64,000 nucleotides of DNA from Haladaptatus paucihalophilus DX253 (GTDB lineage: Archaea; Halobacteriota; Halobacteria; Halobacteriales; Haladaptataceae). This document shows, one piece after another, positions 8,174-15,719 of the stretch. The position numbers were made by a program, and so were the translations under genes. The DNA lies in the NCBI RefSeq assembly GCF_000376445.1, contig NZ_AQXI01000004.1, positions 248,001 through 312,000 on the forward strand, written 5' to 3'. The notes under the pieces were generated by a model. It was not told the DNA's origin and did no database searches. It worked only from the letters and a program-made list of their open reading frames with translations. Numbering within the stretch: the stretch's first letter is position 1; every line of letters starts with the position of its first letter.

Positions 8174-8524
8174 ATGTCAGGCATACAAGCTGGAACCAAC
8201 ACCACAAACCGGACCGAAACGAAACCACTAACTCCCAGTCAGCCAGTCGCTGCCGCGCTCACCGAGCGCTTTGACCTTGCCAAACATCGACGGTATCTCA
8301 CACGCGATCTTCAGGGGTCGACACTACATCAGGGCGCTGGTGGTTTCACACTGGACGAAATCGAAACGCTACGTTTCGGCATGAACTCTGTTCGGCCATT
8401 CGTGCGCGAAACCGCCACGCCTGTAAGCGATACCGAGACTGATTACCGGGTCGAAATAAGAGACTCTGCCTCTTCGTCCCTGGTAGTATCCTCAGATGAT
8501 GATAGTTCTCAAGAGGTGCGCTGA
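8174..8524 (+). CDS. hypothetical protein of the duplicated two-gene module
   Basis: 116 residues, acidic and serine-rich towards the C terminus (about residues 85-116), no recognised domain, no membrane segment. Residues 14-36 resemble the paralogue at 5496-5696. The stretch GGFTLDEIETLRFGMNSVRPFV could form the folded core. It is followed after 3 bp by a small membrane protein and diverges from the HTH-10 regulator at 7331-7975. Function unknown. Confidence 0.6.
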   Translation: MSGIQAGTNTTNRTETKPLTPSQPVAAALTERFDLAKHRRYLTRDLQGSTLHQGAGGFTLDEIETLRFGMNSVRPFVRETATPVSDTETDYRVEIRDSASSSLVVSSDDDSSQEVR

Positions 8525-8527
8525 AAC

Positions 8528-8755
8528 ATGAACGTGAAGGCGATCGCATTAGCGACTTTTGGCGCCGTCGTAGGGCTTCTCGGAGTGTTATGGCTGGTTC
8601 AAGGCCTCGGACTCGTCGAGATCGGCCCCATCTTGTGTGTCGCTGACTGTGAGCCAATCACTGGAGAATCAACGCAGTGGACCGTCATCGGCATGATAGC
8701 CCTAATTCTGGGATTCACCATTGTCCGAGCGGGATTGAGACGCGCGAGTCGATGA
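8528..8755 (+). CDS. small membrane protein with two transmembrane helices
   Basis: 75 residues. Two hydrophobic segments (about 4-28, with AVVGLLGVLWLVQGLGLV, and 50-67, with WTVIGMIALILGFTIV) flank a short loop holding two cysteines (LCVADCEP). The C terminus is arginine-rich and so probably cytoplasmic. It overlaps no neighbour and lies 3 bp after the soluble partner. It has the same genomic role as the protein at 5703-5924 although the sequences differ. Function unknown. Confidence 0.62.
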   Translation: MNVKAIALATFGAVVGLLGVLWLVQGLGLVEIGPILCVADCEPITGESTQWTVIGMIALILGFTIVRAGLRRASR

Positions 8756-8999
8756 TGGCACTTGAAATCCTTACGAGGATCGCCAGGAATGAACCATTGG
8801 CAGTGGGACTGAAGAAGCGATTGTACCGCAGCAGACGCATGCCCTGATTGGTCTACCAATCCCGGTGTCGCCCGGCAGGATACACGCCTCGTAGACAATG
8901 GCGCGGCACTCGAAATGGTCGGAAGATGACTGACTAGTTTGCCATGCTCCAAAGCGCACTAAGGATCGAGGTGTGAAAGCACGCGCCCAAGCCGCGTTT

Positions 9000-9404
9000 C
9001 TAAGACTTATTCAGGGCCACCGCTGAGCGAACGAGGGACTTGAACGCCTCTTCCTCGATTTTATCCCCTTCATGGATGTCGATAGCGCGACTGACTTTGG
9101 CGTCGAGGCTGGCGTTGAAGAGCCCTGCCGGATCGTCGAGGGAAGCACCCTTGGCGAAGGTTAGTTTCACCTTCTCTTTGTACGTCTCGCCAGTACAGAT
9201 GTTCCCGTTGTGGGACCACACCGGGACCCCATGTGGGTTCGTCGGCTTTCTCCATTTCACTTCTTCGACCACATCGGGGTCAGCTTCCTTGATGAGACCA
9301 CGCAATCGGGAAAGCGTCTCCCCTCGCCAGTCGGACAACTCCTCGATTCTTGCGTCGATCAGTTCGGAGGGGGATTCTTCGTTCTCCGAGGCTTCACCTG
9401 CCAT
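9000..9404 (-). CDS. DUF1801 (YdhG-like) protein
   Basis: 134 residues from MAGEASENEESP. The core SRLRGLIKEADPDVVEEVKWRKP, the aromatic-basic stretch VPVWSHNGNICTGETYKEKVKLTF and KGASLDDPAGLFNASLD are the DUF1801 signature. The C-terminal helix follows AIDIHEGDKI. Small cytoplasmic fold related to frataxin-like and iron/heme-associated proteins; precise function unknown. A start at 9473 would add 23 unrelated residues. Transcribed singly or after the damaged frame upstream (to 9624). Confidence 0.82.
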   Translation of the reverse strand: MAGEASENEESPSELIDARIEELSDWRGETLSRLRGLIKEADPDVVEEVKWRKPTNPHGVPVWSHNGNICTGETYKEKVKLTFAKGASLDDPAGLFNASLDAKVSRAIDIHEGDKIEEEAFKSLVRSAVALNKS

Positions 9405-9624
9405 GATTGCTCTCCTCCAGCCTTGTGGCGTCTTTGCTGAATCGGGATGCTGAATATCCGAGTCGTGTCCCAAACCGTAACTTGCTCAGTGACTCGCGCC
9501 TCGTCGCCGACCGGGTAAGCCCCCGGATGCGAAGCGATGTATCGTTCGATTTTCGGAGCGTCTCGCGCCCGGTACGTTCGCTCGCATCGATCACCGATAT
9601 CGTTGAAGTAGTTCGATGTTTCAT
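9405..9624 (-). pseudogene. possible frameshifted small gene behind element D
   Basis: An ATG at 9624 lies 43 bp from element D, the same spacing as for the aldo/keto reductase. The frame begins MKHRTTSTISVIDASERT and then loses protein-like composition. A neighbouring frame then reads KIERYIASHPGAYPVGDEARV, which does look protein-like. A frameshifted remnant is the simplest reading; the family is not recognised. Confidence 0.3.
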
Positions 9625-9666
9625 ACTACTTCCGTCTACTCAGGAGACACACGAGCATACGAATGC

Positions 9667-9687
9667 TGCCGAACACTTGAGGTGGCA
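9667..9687 (-). promoter_or_regulatory. 21-bp element, copy D (most divergent)
   Basis: Keeps TGCCGAACA and GGTGGCA at the ends with the same 21-bp length; the centre is CTTGA. It borders the HTH-10 remnant at 9713-9800, as the other copies border HTH-10 genes, although here the remnant is on the opposite strand. Confidence 0.45.
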
Positions 9688-9712
9688 TAATTGTCGACGA
9701 CGGTCGTTCTCC

Positions 9713-9800
9713 ACCCTCACAGAGTTCGTCATTGAGTAAACTGCTTCGACGGGCTGAAAACAGAATCGTTAGCGAGGTCGTCTCCAAGGCGTCCGAATAG
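9713..9800 (+). pseudogene. 3' remnant of an HTH-10 regulator
   Basis: The + frame ends SQSSSLSKLLRRAENRI, VSEVVSKASE and a TAG at 9798-9800. This is the second half of the HTH-10 helix-turn-helix and its terminal helix, matching the fragment at 3-98. Upstream the frame has no recognisable regulator sequence, so only the end of the gene survives. Confidence 0.65.
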
Positions 9801-9996
9801 CGCGAGACGTTGAAGTTGAAACTAAACCAGTCTAATCGATCGTTAATGTAGAAACACTCTGTCGCCAGGAGATTCGTCAGACATCAATTCACTGAAGGGA
9901 AGACACACATCATTTTCATCCTCCGAGGTTGTGAAGCAGTGCTGGAGACAGAGGCATATCGGCCATACGGTCCATCGTCCCTGACCGAGCTGGCAC
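9801..9996. other. intergenic region
   Basis: About 200 bases between an HTH-10 remnant and a convergent methyltransferase gene. No gene, repeat or clear promoter seen. Confidence 0.4.
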
Positions 9997-10611
9997 TTAT
10001 CGCACGGGCGGCCACTGTGTCTCTGGATAGGATTGGGTTCCGCCGTGGCTATTGCGAGCGACGAGTTCGACGGTCGCTGAGTGTTTTCCTTCCCACTGCT
10101 CGCTCGATTCCTCGTAGTACAAGACAGTCAAGTCGAGACAGGCGTGGAGCAGTTCGTTCGAGCAAAACCGGTACCGGTCCGTACTCGGGCCTACCTCTGC
10201 TGGTGGCTCCGAACGGAGGTGATGCTGGTAGAACAACAACCCGTTCGGTTTCAGCGCCGCCTTGATGTCACTCAGTCGGTCGAGCGTTCGGAAGAAACTG
10301 ACCGTCACTACGTCGTAATACTCCTCCGGATAGTCGAACTGAGTCGCATCCGTCTGTACCAGATTGATCTTGTCAGCGACATCCTGCTCCCGCGCATTTG
10401 CTCTGGTGATACGGAGCCCTTCGATCGACTGGTCGAGCGCATCCACCTCGTAGCCCCGGTCGGCGAGGAATACCGCGTTGCGTCCCGTACCACAGGCGAC
10501 ATCGAGTGCCCGTCCGTCGGACGTCTCGTCAGCGTACTCGCGCAATACTGGCGAAGGTTCCGGCTCAGATGAATATTCGCCGGTACGAAACCGCTCGTCC
10601 CACGTTGTCAT
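9997..10611 (-). CDS. class I SAM-dependent methyltransferase (TehB-like)
   Basis: 204 residues. The SAM-binding motif I is ALDVACGTGRNAVFLADRG (residues 36-54), motif II acidic residue in VDALDQS, and motif post-I/III in LVQTDATQF and YDVVTVSFF. The small size and the start WDERFRTGEY resemble tellurite-resistance-type methyltransferases. Cytoplasmic; substrate unknown. Transcribed alone. The ATG at 10611 fits the family N terminus. Confidence 0.87.
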   Translation of the reverse strand: MTTWDERFRTGEYSSEPEPSPVLREYADETSDGRALDVACGTGRNAVFLADRGYEVDALDQSIEGLRITRANAREQDVADKINLVQTDATQFDYPEEYYDVVTVSFFRTLDRLSDIKAALKPNGLLFYQHHLRSEPPAEVGPSTDRYRFCSNELLHACLDLTVLYYEESSEQWEGKHSATVELVARNSHGGTQSYPETQWPPVR

Positions 10612-10878
10612 ACAGTAACCATACCGTCCCTCACCCTTGTCAATACCTCTCCAGATCTATTCTTGTTTACTCCGCCCCACGTCCCAATACGGACTTCATA
10701 GATTCCCTTCACTACTCAGCACACTGTCCCGAAGGAACGTCGCGGCATCTCTTCAAACGGATCGACAGTGACGACGATACTTCCGTACTCGTACACTAAT
10801 CGTCGACGACTCCGATGAGGACGAGTGGCCCGAGCAGTCGTGACCGCTTCTAGTCTAGAGTTTCCCGGCGCGGGTGCG

Positions 10879-11850
10879 CTACTCGCTCGAGTCGACCTCT
10901 CCGGCCTCGATCAGAGCCTCGACCGCCTCGCGGGTCGCTTCGAGCGAGGTGTATCGCGGTTCGTATCCGAGTTTCTCGCGCGCCTTCTCGATACTCATAT
11001 TTGGGCTGTATCGGATGTGTTCCTCGGTCATCTCGACGTCCTCCTCGTCGTATTCGGGTCGATCGGCCCACTCGTCGAACGGCAGATATGTGAGGTCGGC
11101 GTCTCGTCCGAACCACCCGGCGACGGCCTCGGCGTAGCCGCGGAGGGTGAGCGCCCGCGGCGAGACGACGTGGAAGCTCTCGCCAACGGCCGCTGACCAG
11201 TTCTCGAGCGCACGCTGGAAGCCCTGTGCTACGTCGTCGGCGTGGACGTGATGAACGGTTTCGAGTCCGAAGTTGGGGAGCGCGACTTCTTTACCCCGCG
11301 CGAGTCGCGAGAACACGTCGGTGTCGAAGTTGCCCGCCGGATTGACGGGCTCCCAGCCGGGGCCCACGATGTGTCCAGGGTGGAGGACGGTCGCCGGGAA
11401 GTCGTTCCGTCGCGCCTCATCAAGCAGGTACGCCTCAATCTCGGCTTTCTTTCGTCCGTACTCGCCGAGCGGCCGGCGCGTGCGAGGGGAGTCCTCTGTC
11501 GTGGGGACGACGTCGCTGGGACCGTGGACCCAGATCGTCCCACAGTGCAGTAGGTGTTGGACCTCACCGCGTAGGGACGCGACGAGCGCTTCGGCGCTCT
11601 CCAGCTCAAAGCAGATCAGGTCGATAACGGCGTCCGGGTTGGTGGCCGCAATCTCCTCGCCGAACTCGCCGCGTTCCTCGGCGGTTTCGCGGTCGATTTC
11701 GACCGACTCGACGTCGGTCCACGCGCTATCGTCTTGATAGGGATTACGCTCTCCCCGGCTGACTGCGACGACCTCGTGGCCTGCCCGCACCAGTCGTGGC
11801 ACCAAGTAGGTGCCAATGTGTCCGGTGGCTCCGATGACGGTAACTCGCAT
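10879..11850 (-). CDS. NAD-dependent epimerase/dehydratase (extended SDR)
   Basis: 323 residues. The Rossmann motif GATGHIG is at residues 7-13. The catalytic tyrosine is probably in GEYGRKKAEIEAYL, the YxxxK motif of SDR enzymes. The C-terminal half (ALTLRGYAEAVAGWFGRD) binds the substrate. Family members act on nucleotide sugars or related carbonyl compounds; the substrate here is unknown. 14 bp separate it from the small frame at 11865-12095 on the same strand, so they could share a transcript. Confidence 0.9.
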   Translation of the reverse strand: MRVTVIGATGHIGTYLVPRLVRAGHEVVAVSRGERNPYQDDSAWTDVESVEIDRETAEERGEFGEEIAATNPDAVIDLICFELESAEALVASLRGEVQHLLHCGTIWVHGPSDVVPTTEDSPRTRRPLGEYGRKKAEIEAYLLDEARRNDFPATVLHPGHIVGPGWEPVNPAGNFDTDVFSRLARGKEVALPNFGLETVHHVHADDVAQGFQRALENWSAAVGESFHVVSPRALTLRGYAEAVAGWFGRDADLTYLPFDEWADRPEYDEEDVEMTEEHIRYSPNMSIEKAREKLGYEPRYTSLEATREAVEALIEAGEVDSSE

Positions 11851-11864
11851 GGGTAGCGCAATGG

Positions 11865-12095
11865 CTAGTCCTCACGAAAAGAATTTGGATACCGGACTGA
11901 TTCGGCTCTCGTCCGGGCGACATGCGTGTCGCATCCGAGGAGTTTGGTGGCGCGGTCGGGGTCGGTGCGCTCGACGTCGCTGACTAGCTCGAGTTCACCG
12001 CCCTCAACGGCGAGTTCGCCGTGGATACCATCAGCCGGATCTTCATCGCTTCCACTTGCGCTACCCAAGTTGATGTTGGCCGCCTCCGTGCGCAA
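11865..12095 (-). CDS. small acidic hypothetical protein
   Basis: 76 residues, acidic (DEDPADGIHGELAVEGGELEL), no domain recognised and no membrane segment. It lies between two - strand enzyme genes with short gaps (26 bp after the methyltransferase, 14 bp before the epimerase). Composition is haloarchaeal, but the frame could also be an overlap artefact; moderate-to-low confidence. Confidence 0.42.
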   Translation of the reverse strand: MRTEAANINLGSASGSDEDPADGIHGELAVEGGELELVSDVERTDPDRATKLLGCDTHVARTRAESVRYPNSFRED

Positions 12096-12121
12096 GATTC
12101 CCCTCGCCCACGAGTGGAGCG

Positions 12122-12730
12122 TTACAGCCCGGAGTCGCCCGCGGTGCGTCGACAGACGAAGGCGTAGCTCTCGTTTTCGAAGCCAACTAATCGGTCGACT
12201 TCGAATCCGGTGTCCCCAAGCCAGTCGTGGAGTCGATCCGGCGCGAGTCGGTGATTGATAGGTGGTCCCTCCTCACCAGGGCCGTTGGGGTGGTACTCGC
12301 AGACGAAGAGGCGAGACTCGGTGGGCAGTGCCTGAGAGAGTTCGGCGAGCAGACGCGTCGGGTGGTCGGCATGGTGGAGGACGTACGTGAGGAGCGCGAC
12401 GACCGGCCGGTTGAACCGAACAGGGAGCGCCTCCGCGTCGGCGTGAATCGGCTCCACGTTTCCGACGTCTGTCTTACCCATCGTCCTCTGGAGGTAGCGG
12501 AGGGCGTCTCCATTTCTCTCGACGGCGTACACAGTACCCGACGGTCCGACTCGCTGAGCCGTGCGTAGCGCCGTGTGGCCGGGACCGCTCCCGACCTCGA
12601 CGACCACGTCACCAGTTTCGAGCGAGATCTCGTCGAGCCACCTGGAAACGTATTCATCGCGTGCAACCTGTCGATCGTACACTTCCTCCCAAGTGAGGTG
12701 GCTCAGATCTCTGTGGAAGTCGTCGGTCAT
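12122..12730 (-). CDS. class I SAM-dependent methyltransferase
   Basis: 202 residues from MTDDFHRDLSHL; a start at 12766 would add 12 unrelated residues. Motif I is VVEVGSGPGHTALRTAQ (about residues 44-60), followed by GTVYAVERNGDAL (acidic ribose-binding residue) and VALLTYVLHHADHP (motif post-I region). UbiE/COQ5-like methyltransferase with unknown substrate. First of three - strand genes (methyltransferase, small protein, epimerase) that could be co-transcribed. Confidence 0.87.
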   Translation of the reverse strand: MTDDFHRDLSHLTWEEVYDRQVARDEYVSRWLDEISLETGDVVVEVGSGPGHTALRTAQRVGPSGTVYAVERNGDALRYLQRTMGKTDVGNVEPIHADAEALPVRFNRPVVALLTYVLHHADHPTRLLAELSQALPTESRLFVCEYHPNGPGEEGPPINHRLAPDRLHDWLGDTGFEVDRLVGFENESYAFVCRRTAGDSGL

Positions 12731-13018
12731 TCGTCTGTGTTGACCATCGAATCCCCACGCTATCACCCTGTCTACTCACTCCCGTGGGATCAAGTCGACC
12801 ACCTCTCCGGTAGCACCCAGATATTTACCAGTTGCCCGCGACTTTTCGGATAGCAGCTTCTCTGTGCGTCGTGGGTACGGAGTTGACTCGACCCGCCCGT
12901 TGGATTAGGTAGAACCGAAATACGATCCCGAAAGCGAACACTAGCAGGTAGTCGAGAGAGCGCGTGCCAACGACCTTCTGAACGTTTGCGGAAACGACCT
13001 CCCGATTATTGATGTCAT
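12731..13018. other. intergenic region with a possible gene end
   Basis: Mostly non-coding. A - strand frame ending at 12825 reads NREVVSANVQKVVGTRSLDYLL followed by one hydrophobic segment, which may be the C-terminal end of a lost membrane protein. No start or family can be assigned. Confidence 0.3.
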
Positions 13019-13111
13019 AGTTACATATTTTATCGAGAGTTGTTAGTTCGTGCGGCGGTGAGTGTGGTATCTTCCAATAAAGAGGTACAACACTCCCAGA
13101 TGAACGTGTAG
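13019..13111 (+). pseudogene. short 3' remnant of a family B DNA polymerase gene
   Basis: FYRELLVRAAVSVVS here matches FYRELLVRATASVLS at the C terminus of the polymerase encoded at 20106-22205, with matching DNA over about 45 bases (13025-13068 versus 22080-22125). After that the sequence diverges and ends at a TAG (13109-13111). It is a fragment of a second polB copy. Confidence 0.6.
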
Positions 13112-13472
13112 TGAGATTCGAACAACTGCTTGATGAGAAATCCGAATTGGAGCTCACGGAGACGATGGCCACAGTCTGTGGAGTCCATATAGCAGCATTC
13201 CGTGTATACCTCACTGTTCTCGATCATCCCCACAGCACGATGCTGAAATCGCGGAAATTCTCGACCGTGATCAGAGTACGATTGGGAAGCAACTGCAGTC
13301 GCTATATGAGCAGGAGTTGGTCACTCGGTATCCACGCACTGTCAATAGTGGTGGTGTCAGGTATTTGCATGTCGCTCAACCACTTGCAGAAACCACGGAG
13401 TGGCTACAGCAGGAGCTATACATGTGGACAGATGCAGTCATGACCCAACTATCACGTCTTGGCGCAAACTAG
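13111..13472 (+). pseudogene. winged-helix (TrmB-like) regulator with a frameshift
   Basis: Starting with GTG at 13111, the frame gives an N-terminal segment ending YLTVLDHPHST. Near 13240 the reading frame shifts and continues AEIAEILDRDQSTIGKQLQS, LYEQELVTRYPRTV and WLQQELYMWTDAVMTQL to a TAG at 13470-13472. Joined, they form a complete small winged-helix transcription factor of about 120 residues. A one-base insertion or deletion is needed, so it is inactive unless the shift is a sequencing error. It lies just upstream of the repeat array of the partition locus. Confidence 0.7.
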
Positions 13473-13523
13473 CATATGGGATAAGTTTGGGTATATCGCT
13501 AATTGCGATGTGAGAAGTTCGAC

Positions 13524-14131
13524 CGATGTTCACGATTCGTAGAGTTCGTTGGACAGCCTTGTTTCTCACCTCTGAACCGACGTAAGAAGACCACGTACTT
13601 TGAAAGTCGTGCGATGTTTGTAATTCGTACGAAGTCTACGATTCATAGGAATCGTACAGTTCGTTAGAATAGCTTTGTTTCTTAGCCCCTGAACCGACGA
13701 CGGCAAGTCTCGTAGCTTAAGATTCTCGCGAGGTTTACGATTCGCGAGATTCGCTGATAACAGTTATACAATCCTGATGAGACGGTTGGAGCATAGGCAC
13801 GCGCATAGTTGACGAGCTTTGGGATTCGTGCGATGTTTACGATTTGAACGATGTTTACGGTTCGTACGACTCGTAGAATTCGTTAGGGGCAGCCCGTCTC
13901 TCAGCTTGTGGACTGGTGGAGAAGATTTTGTACAGTGAACCGTCACAGGGTCAAGTCCCGAGGGGGAGGCCGTACGCTCTACCGGTAGACTTCGTACGAT
14001 GTTTACGATTCTCGAGATTCGTACGATTCGCACATAACGTTTATACAATTCTGATGAGATGGTTGGAACAGAGGCACTCGCGAAGTTTACGAACTTCAAG
14101 ATTCAAGCGATGTTTGCGATTCGTACGAATC
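13524..14131 (+). repeat. array of CGATGTTTACGATTC repeats (putative centromere of partition locus 1)
   Basis: Copies or near-copies of CGATGTTTACGATTC occur at 13524, 13613, 13729, 13831, 13849, 13997 and 14108, often flanked by TTCGTACGA-type palindromes. Larger imperfect units are also repeated: 13756-13850 resembles 14030-14130, and 13549-13590 resembles 13660-13700. The array ends about 40 bp before parA. Such arrays next to parA are the expected form of a partition site; binding by the partner protein is inference. Confidence 0.7.
13935..13990 (-). mobile_element. IS200/IS605-type (tnpB) end remnant
   Basis: The reverse complement reads CTACCGGTAGAGC, then CTCGGGACTTGACCCTG and ACGGTTCAC. 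It aligns with 22427-22480 (CTCTACAGGCGGAGC, CCTCGGGGCTTGACCCCGAGG, CGGTTCAC). This conserved segment resembles the 3' terminal part of haloarchaeal tnpB elements. No transposase remains here; it lies inside the partition repeat array. Confidence 0.5.
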
Positions 14132-14171
14132 TCACGAATCGTGGAGTTCGTTGAGTGCAGGAGAATCAATC

Positions 14172-15053
14172 ATGGCAGGGGAACACAACAGCGGAGAACC
14201 GCGCGCCGTTTCTGTCGGCGTACTCAAAGGCGGGTTCGGAAAGACAACGACGGCGATTAACCTCGCTCGTGAGTTAGCTCATCGAAACGGCTCAGCTCTC
14301 GTTGTCGACCTCGACGACAACGGCCACATGAGCCAGAACCTCGGATTCACAGAACAGTATAGTGCCGAAGAGAATCACGCCGAAGCCGTTCTTATCAACG
14401 GAGAGGATCCAACGCAATACATTCAAACAGTAAGCCACGGGCTCGATATTTTCCCTGCCCACGTGCAACTCGAAGACGTCCAGAGTGGGCTAAAGGAAGC
14501 GACAATGGGAACGACACGACTCAAGGAGAACCTCATCAATCCGCTTCTCGGTGACGAGTACGAGTACATTGTGGTCGACTGTCCAGCAAATCGCGGGAAG
14601 TTGAACGACAACGCCATGTACGCAACAGGGAACATTATCATCCCCCTTCGCGCAGAGAGCGGGTATGAAAGCGGGCTCTCTAGCACTGTTCAACGGCTCG
14701 TTCAAGAAGCACGGCAGTACTTTGAGTTGAACATCCTCGCGATTACACCCACGGACTTACAAGATCGTATCGACCAAGATACCCGCGACCGGTCACTCCT
14801 CAAGGAGATCAACAATCGGGATGGTGTTTCAAAGCTCGTACCGAACTATGCACGAATAACCAGTGATGATTGGGAAGCGATCGATCAAGGGAAACAAAAC
14901 GGTAATCTTCCGGGGATTCGACACCGAGCGGCGATCGATCGTGCGCACGATGAAGGTGTTCCACTTCGAGACTACGATGAGGCGTGCGATCAGCTCGAAG
15001 CCTACGACGAGCTCGCTCAAATCGTCGAGCAGGGGGAGGTGGTGCACAAATGA
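14172..15053 (+). CDS. parA: ParA family ATPase (partition system 1)
   Basis: 293 residues from MAGEHNSGEP. The deviant Walker A motif is KGGFGKTTT (about residues 19-27) and the Walker B region is YIVVDCPANRGKLNDNAM. Start at 14172 leaves the signature near the N terminus, so there is no separate DNA-binding extension (type Ib-like). Overlaps the partner gene by ATGA (15050-15053), so the two are translationally coupled. ParA ATPases move plasmid copies by binding nucleoid DNA and a partner bound at centromere repeats. Homologous to 61921-62793. Shares PNYARIT and GIRHRAAIDRA-type blocks with it. Confidence 0.92.
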   Translation: MAGEHNSGEPRAVSVGVLKGGFGKTTTAINLARELAHRNGSALVVDLDDNGHMSQNLGFTEQYSAEENHAEAVLINGEDPTQYIQTVSHGLDIFPAHVQLEDVQSGLKEATMGTTRLKENLINPLLGDEYEYIVVDCPANRGKLNDNAMYATGNIIIPLRAESGYESGLSSTVQRLVQEARQYFELNILAITPTDLQDRIDQDTRDRSLLKEINNRDGVSKLVPNYARITSDDWEAIDQGKQNGNLPGIRHRAAIDRAHDEGVPLRDYDEACDQLEAYDELAQIVEQGEVVHK

Positions 15054-15454
15054 CTGCGTTTGACGATCTCGAAAATGCAATCAACGAGGGAACAGAGAAG
15101 CCATCAATTTCGAGCAGTTCGTCCGAGTCTGGCGCATCGGAAGAATCGCAAACATCGAACGAATCGCACGAGTCGCACGAATCGAAAACGTCAGAAGAAC
15201 CAAAAGACCCACGAGAGACGCCCGCATTCGAGTTTTCTCCAGATCTCCGACGGAGTATCTACACACGCGAAGAATCGTGGCAGGAGCTTGAGGATGCACG
15301 TGATTTAGAGATGACGCGAGAGTTGCGGGATGCTGGTGTCCGGAATCACGAGAGTCGTGAAGTTCACGATGCGATGGTTCGGTTAGCGGCGGAAAATCCC
15401 GAAAAGATGGCACAGTTAATCCTTGACGCACGCGGTGTCGACGAAGAGCAGTAG
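15050..15454 (+). CDS. ParA partner (putative centromere-binding protein), system 1
   Basis: 134 residues. Residues about 18-50 are a low-complexity Ser/Glu/His linker. The C-terminal 75 residues (FEFSPDLRRSIY, WQELEDARDL, REVHDAMVRLAAENPEKMAQLI) are homologous to the partner at 61508-61924 (REIHDAVLTLAAEEPERLVEII). No ParB HTH motif is recognisable. Position and ATGA overlap with parA make it the ParB-functional analogue. The linker DNA contains an exact reverse-complement copy of the upstream 15-bp repeat (15143-15157), so the gene probably carries a binding site for its own product. Confidence 0.8.
   Translation: MTAFDDLENAINEGTEKPSISSSSSESGASEESQTSNESHESHESKTSEEPKDPRETPAFEFSPDLRRSIYTREESWQELEDARDLEMTRELRDAGVRNHESREVHDAMVRLAAENPEKMAQLILDARGVDEEQ
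15143..15185 (-). repeat. partition repeats inside the partner gene
   Basis: GAATCGCAAACATCG at 15143-15157 is the exact reverse complement of the repeat at 14108-14122. It is followed by ACGAATCGCACGAGTCGCACGAATCG-type units to 15185, the same TTCGTGCGA half-sites found upstream. In the protein these bases encode the SQTSNESHESHES linker. Confidence 0.65.
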
Positions 15455-15660
15455 CTAGGGGAGTGCTTCAGCACATTCCAAAAGTTCGTCCTCGGTCTAC
15501 CAAGCACACAGGCGGCCTGCATCATCTAGACTATCAAAGATTGCAGTCTGCATTCCACGATACGGTTTCTCGAGATCGATGTTCATATCAACTTCATTGG
15601 GTTCGATGTCGGAAAAGTCACGCTGGAAAACAGCGTCTTTGTGAAATACCCTGCCCTACA
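15455..15660 (-). pseudogene. gene fragment with an internal stop
   Basis: The - strand reads VFHKDAVFQRDFSDIEPNEV, DMNIDLEKPYRGMQTAIFDS, LDDAGRLCAW, a TAG (15497-15499), then TEDELLECAEALP and a stop at 15455-15457. Composition is clearly protein-like, but no family is recognised and no start is present. Probably the 3' end of a deleted gene. Confidence 0.5.
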
Positions 15661-15719
15661 CGCTCGCTGACGCTCCCCCCTTAAGACGTGCGAGAATGTC
15701 ACAGTCGTTTAACCGTTAG

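Noticed and set aside
12825-13214. 129-codon - strand frame
   Set aside because: The first half is out-of-frame sequence of the winged-helix remnant; only the last 60 codons look protein-like and they have no start or family.
13935-13990. tRNA-like segment (GGGTCAAGTCCC resembles a T-loop)
   Set aside because: No acceptor stem, anticodon arm or CCA-compatible ends; it aligns with the tnpB-type end at 22427 instead.
13524-14131. CRISPR array
   Set aside because: Repeats are short, variable in spacing and sequence, with half-sites and palindromes, no uniform spacers and no cas genes; the position before parA fits a partition site.
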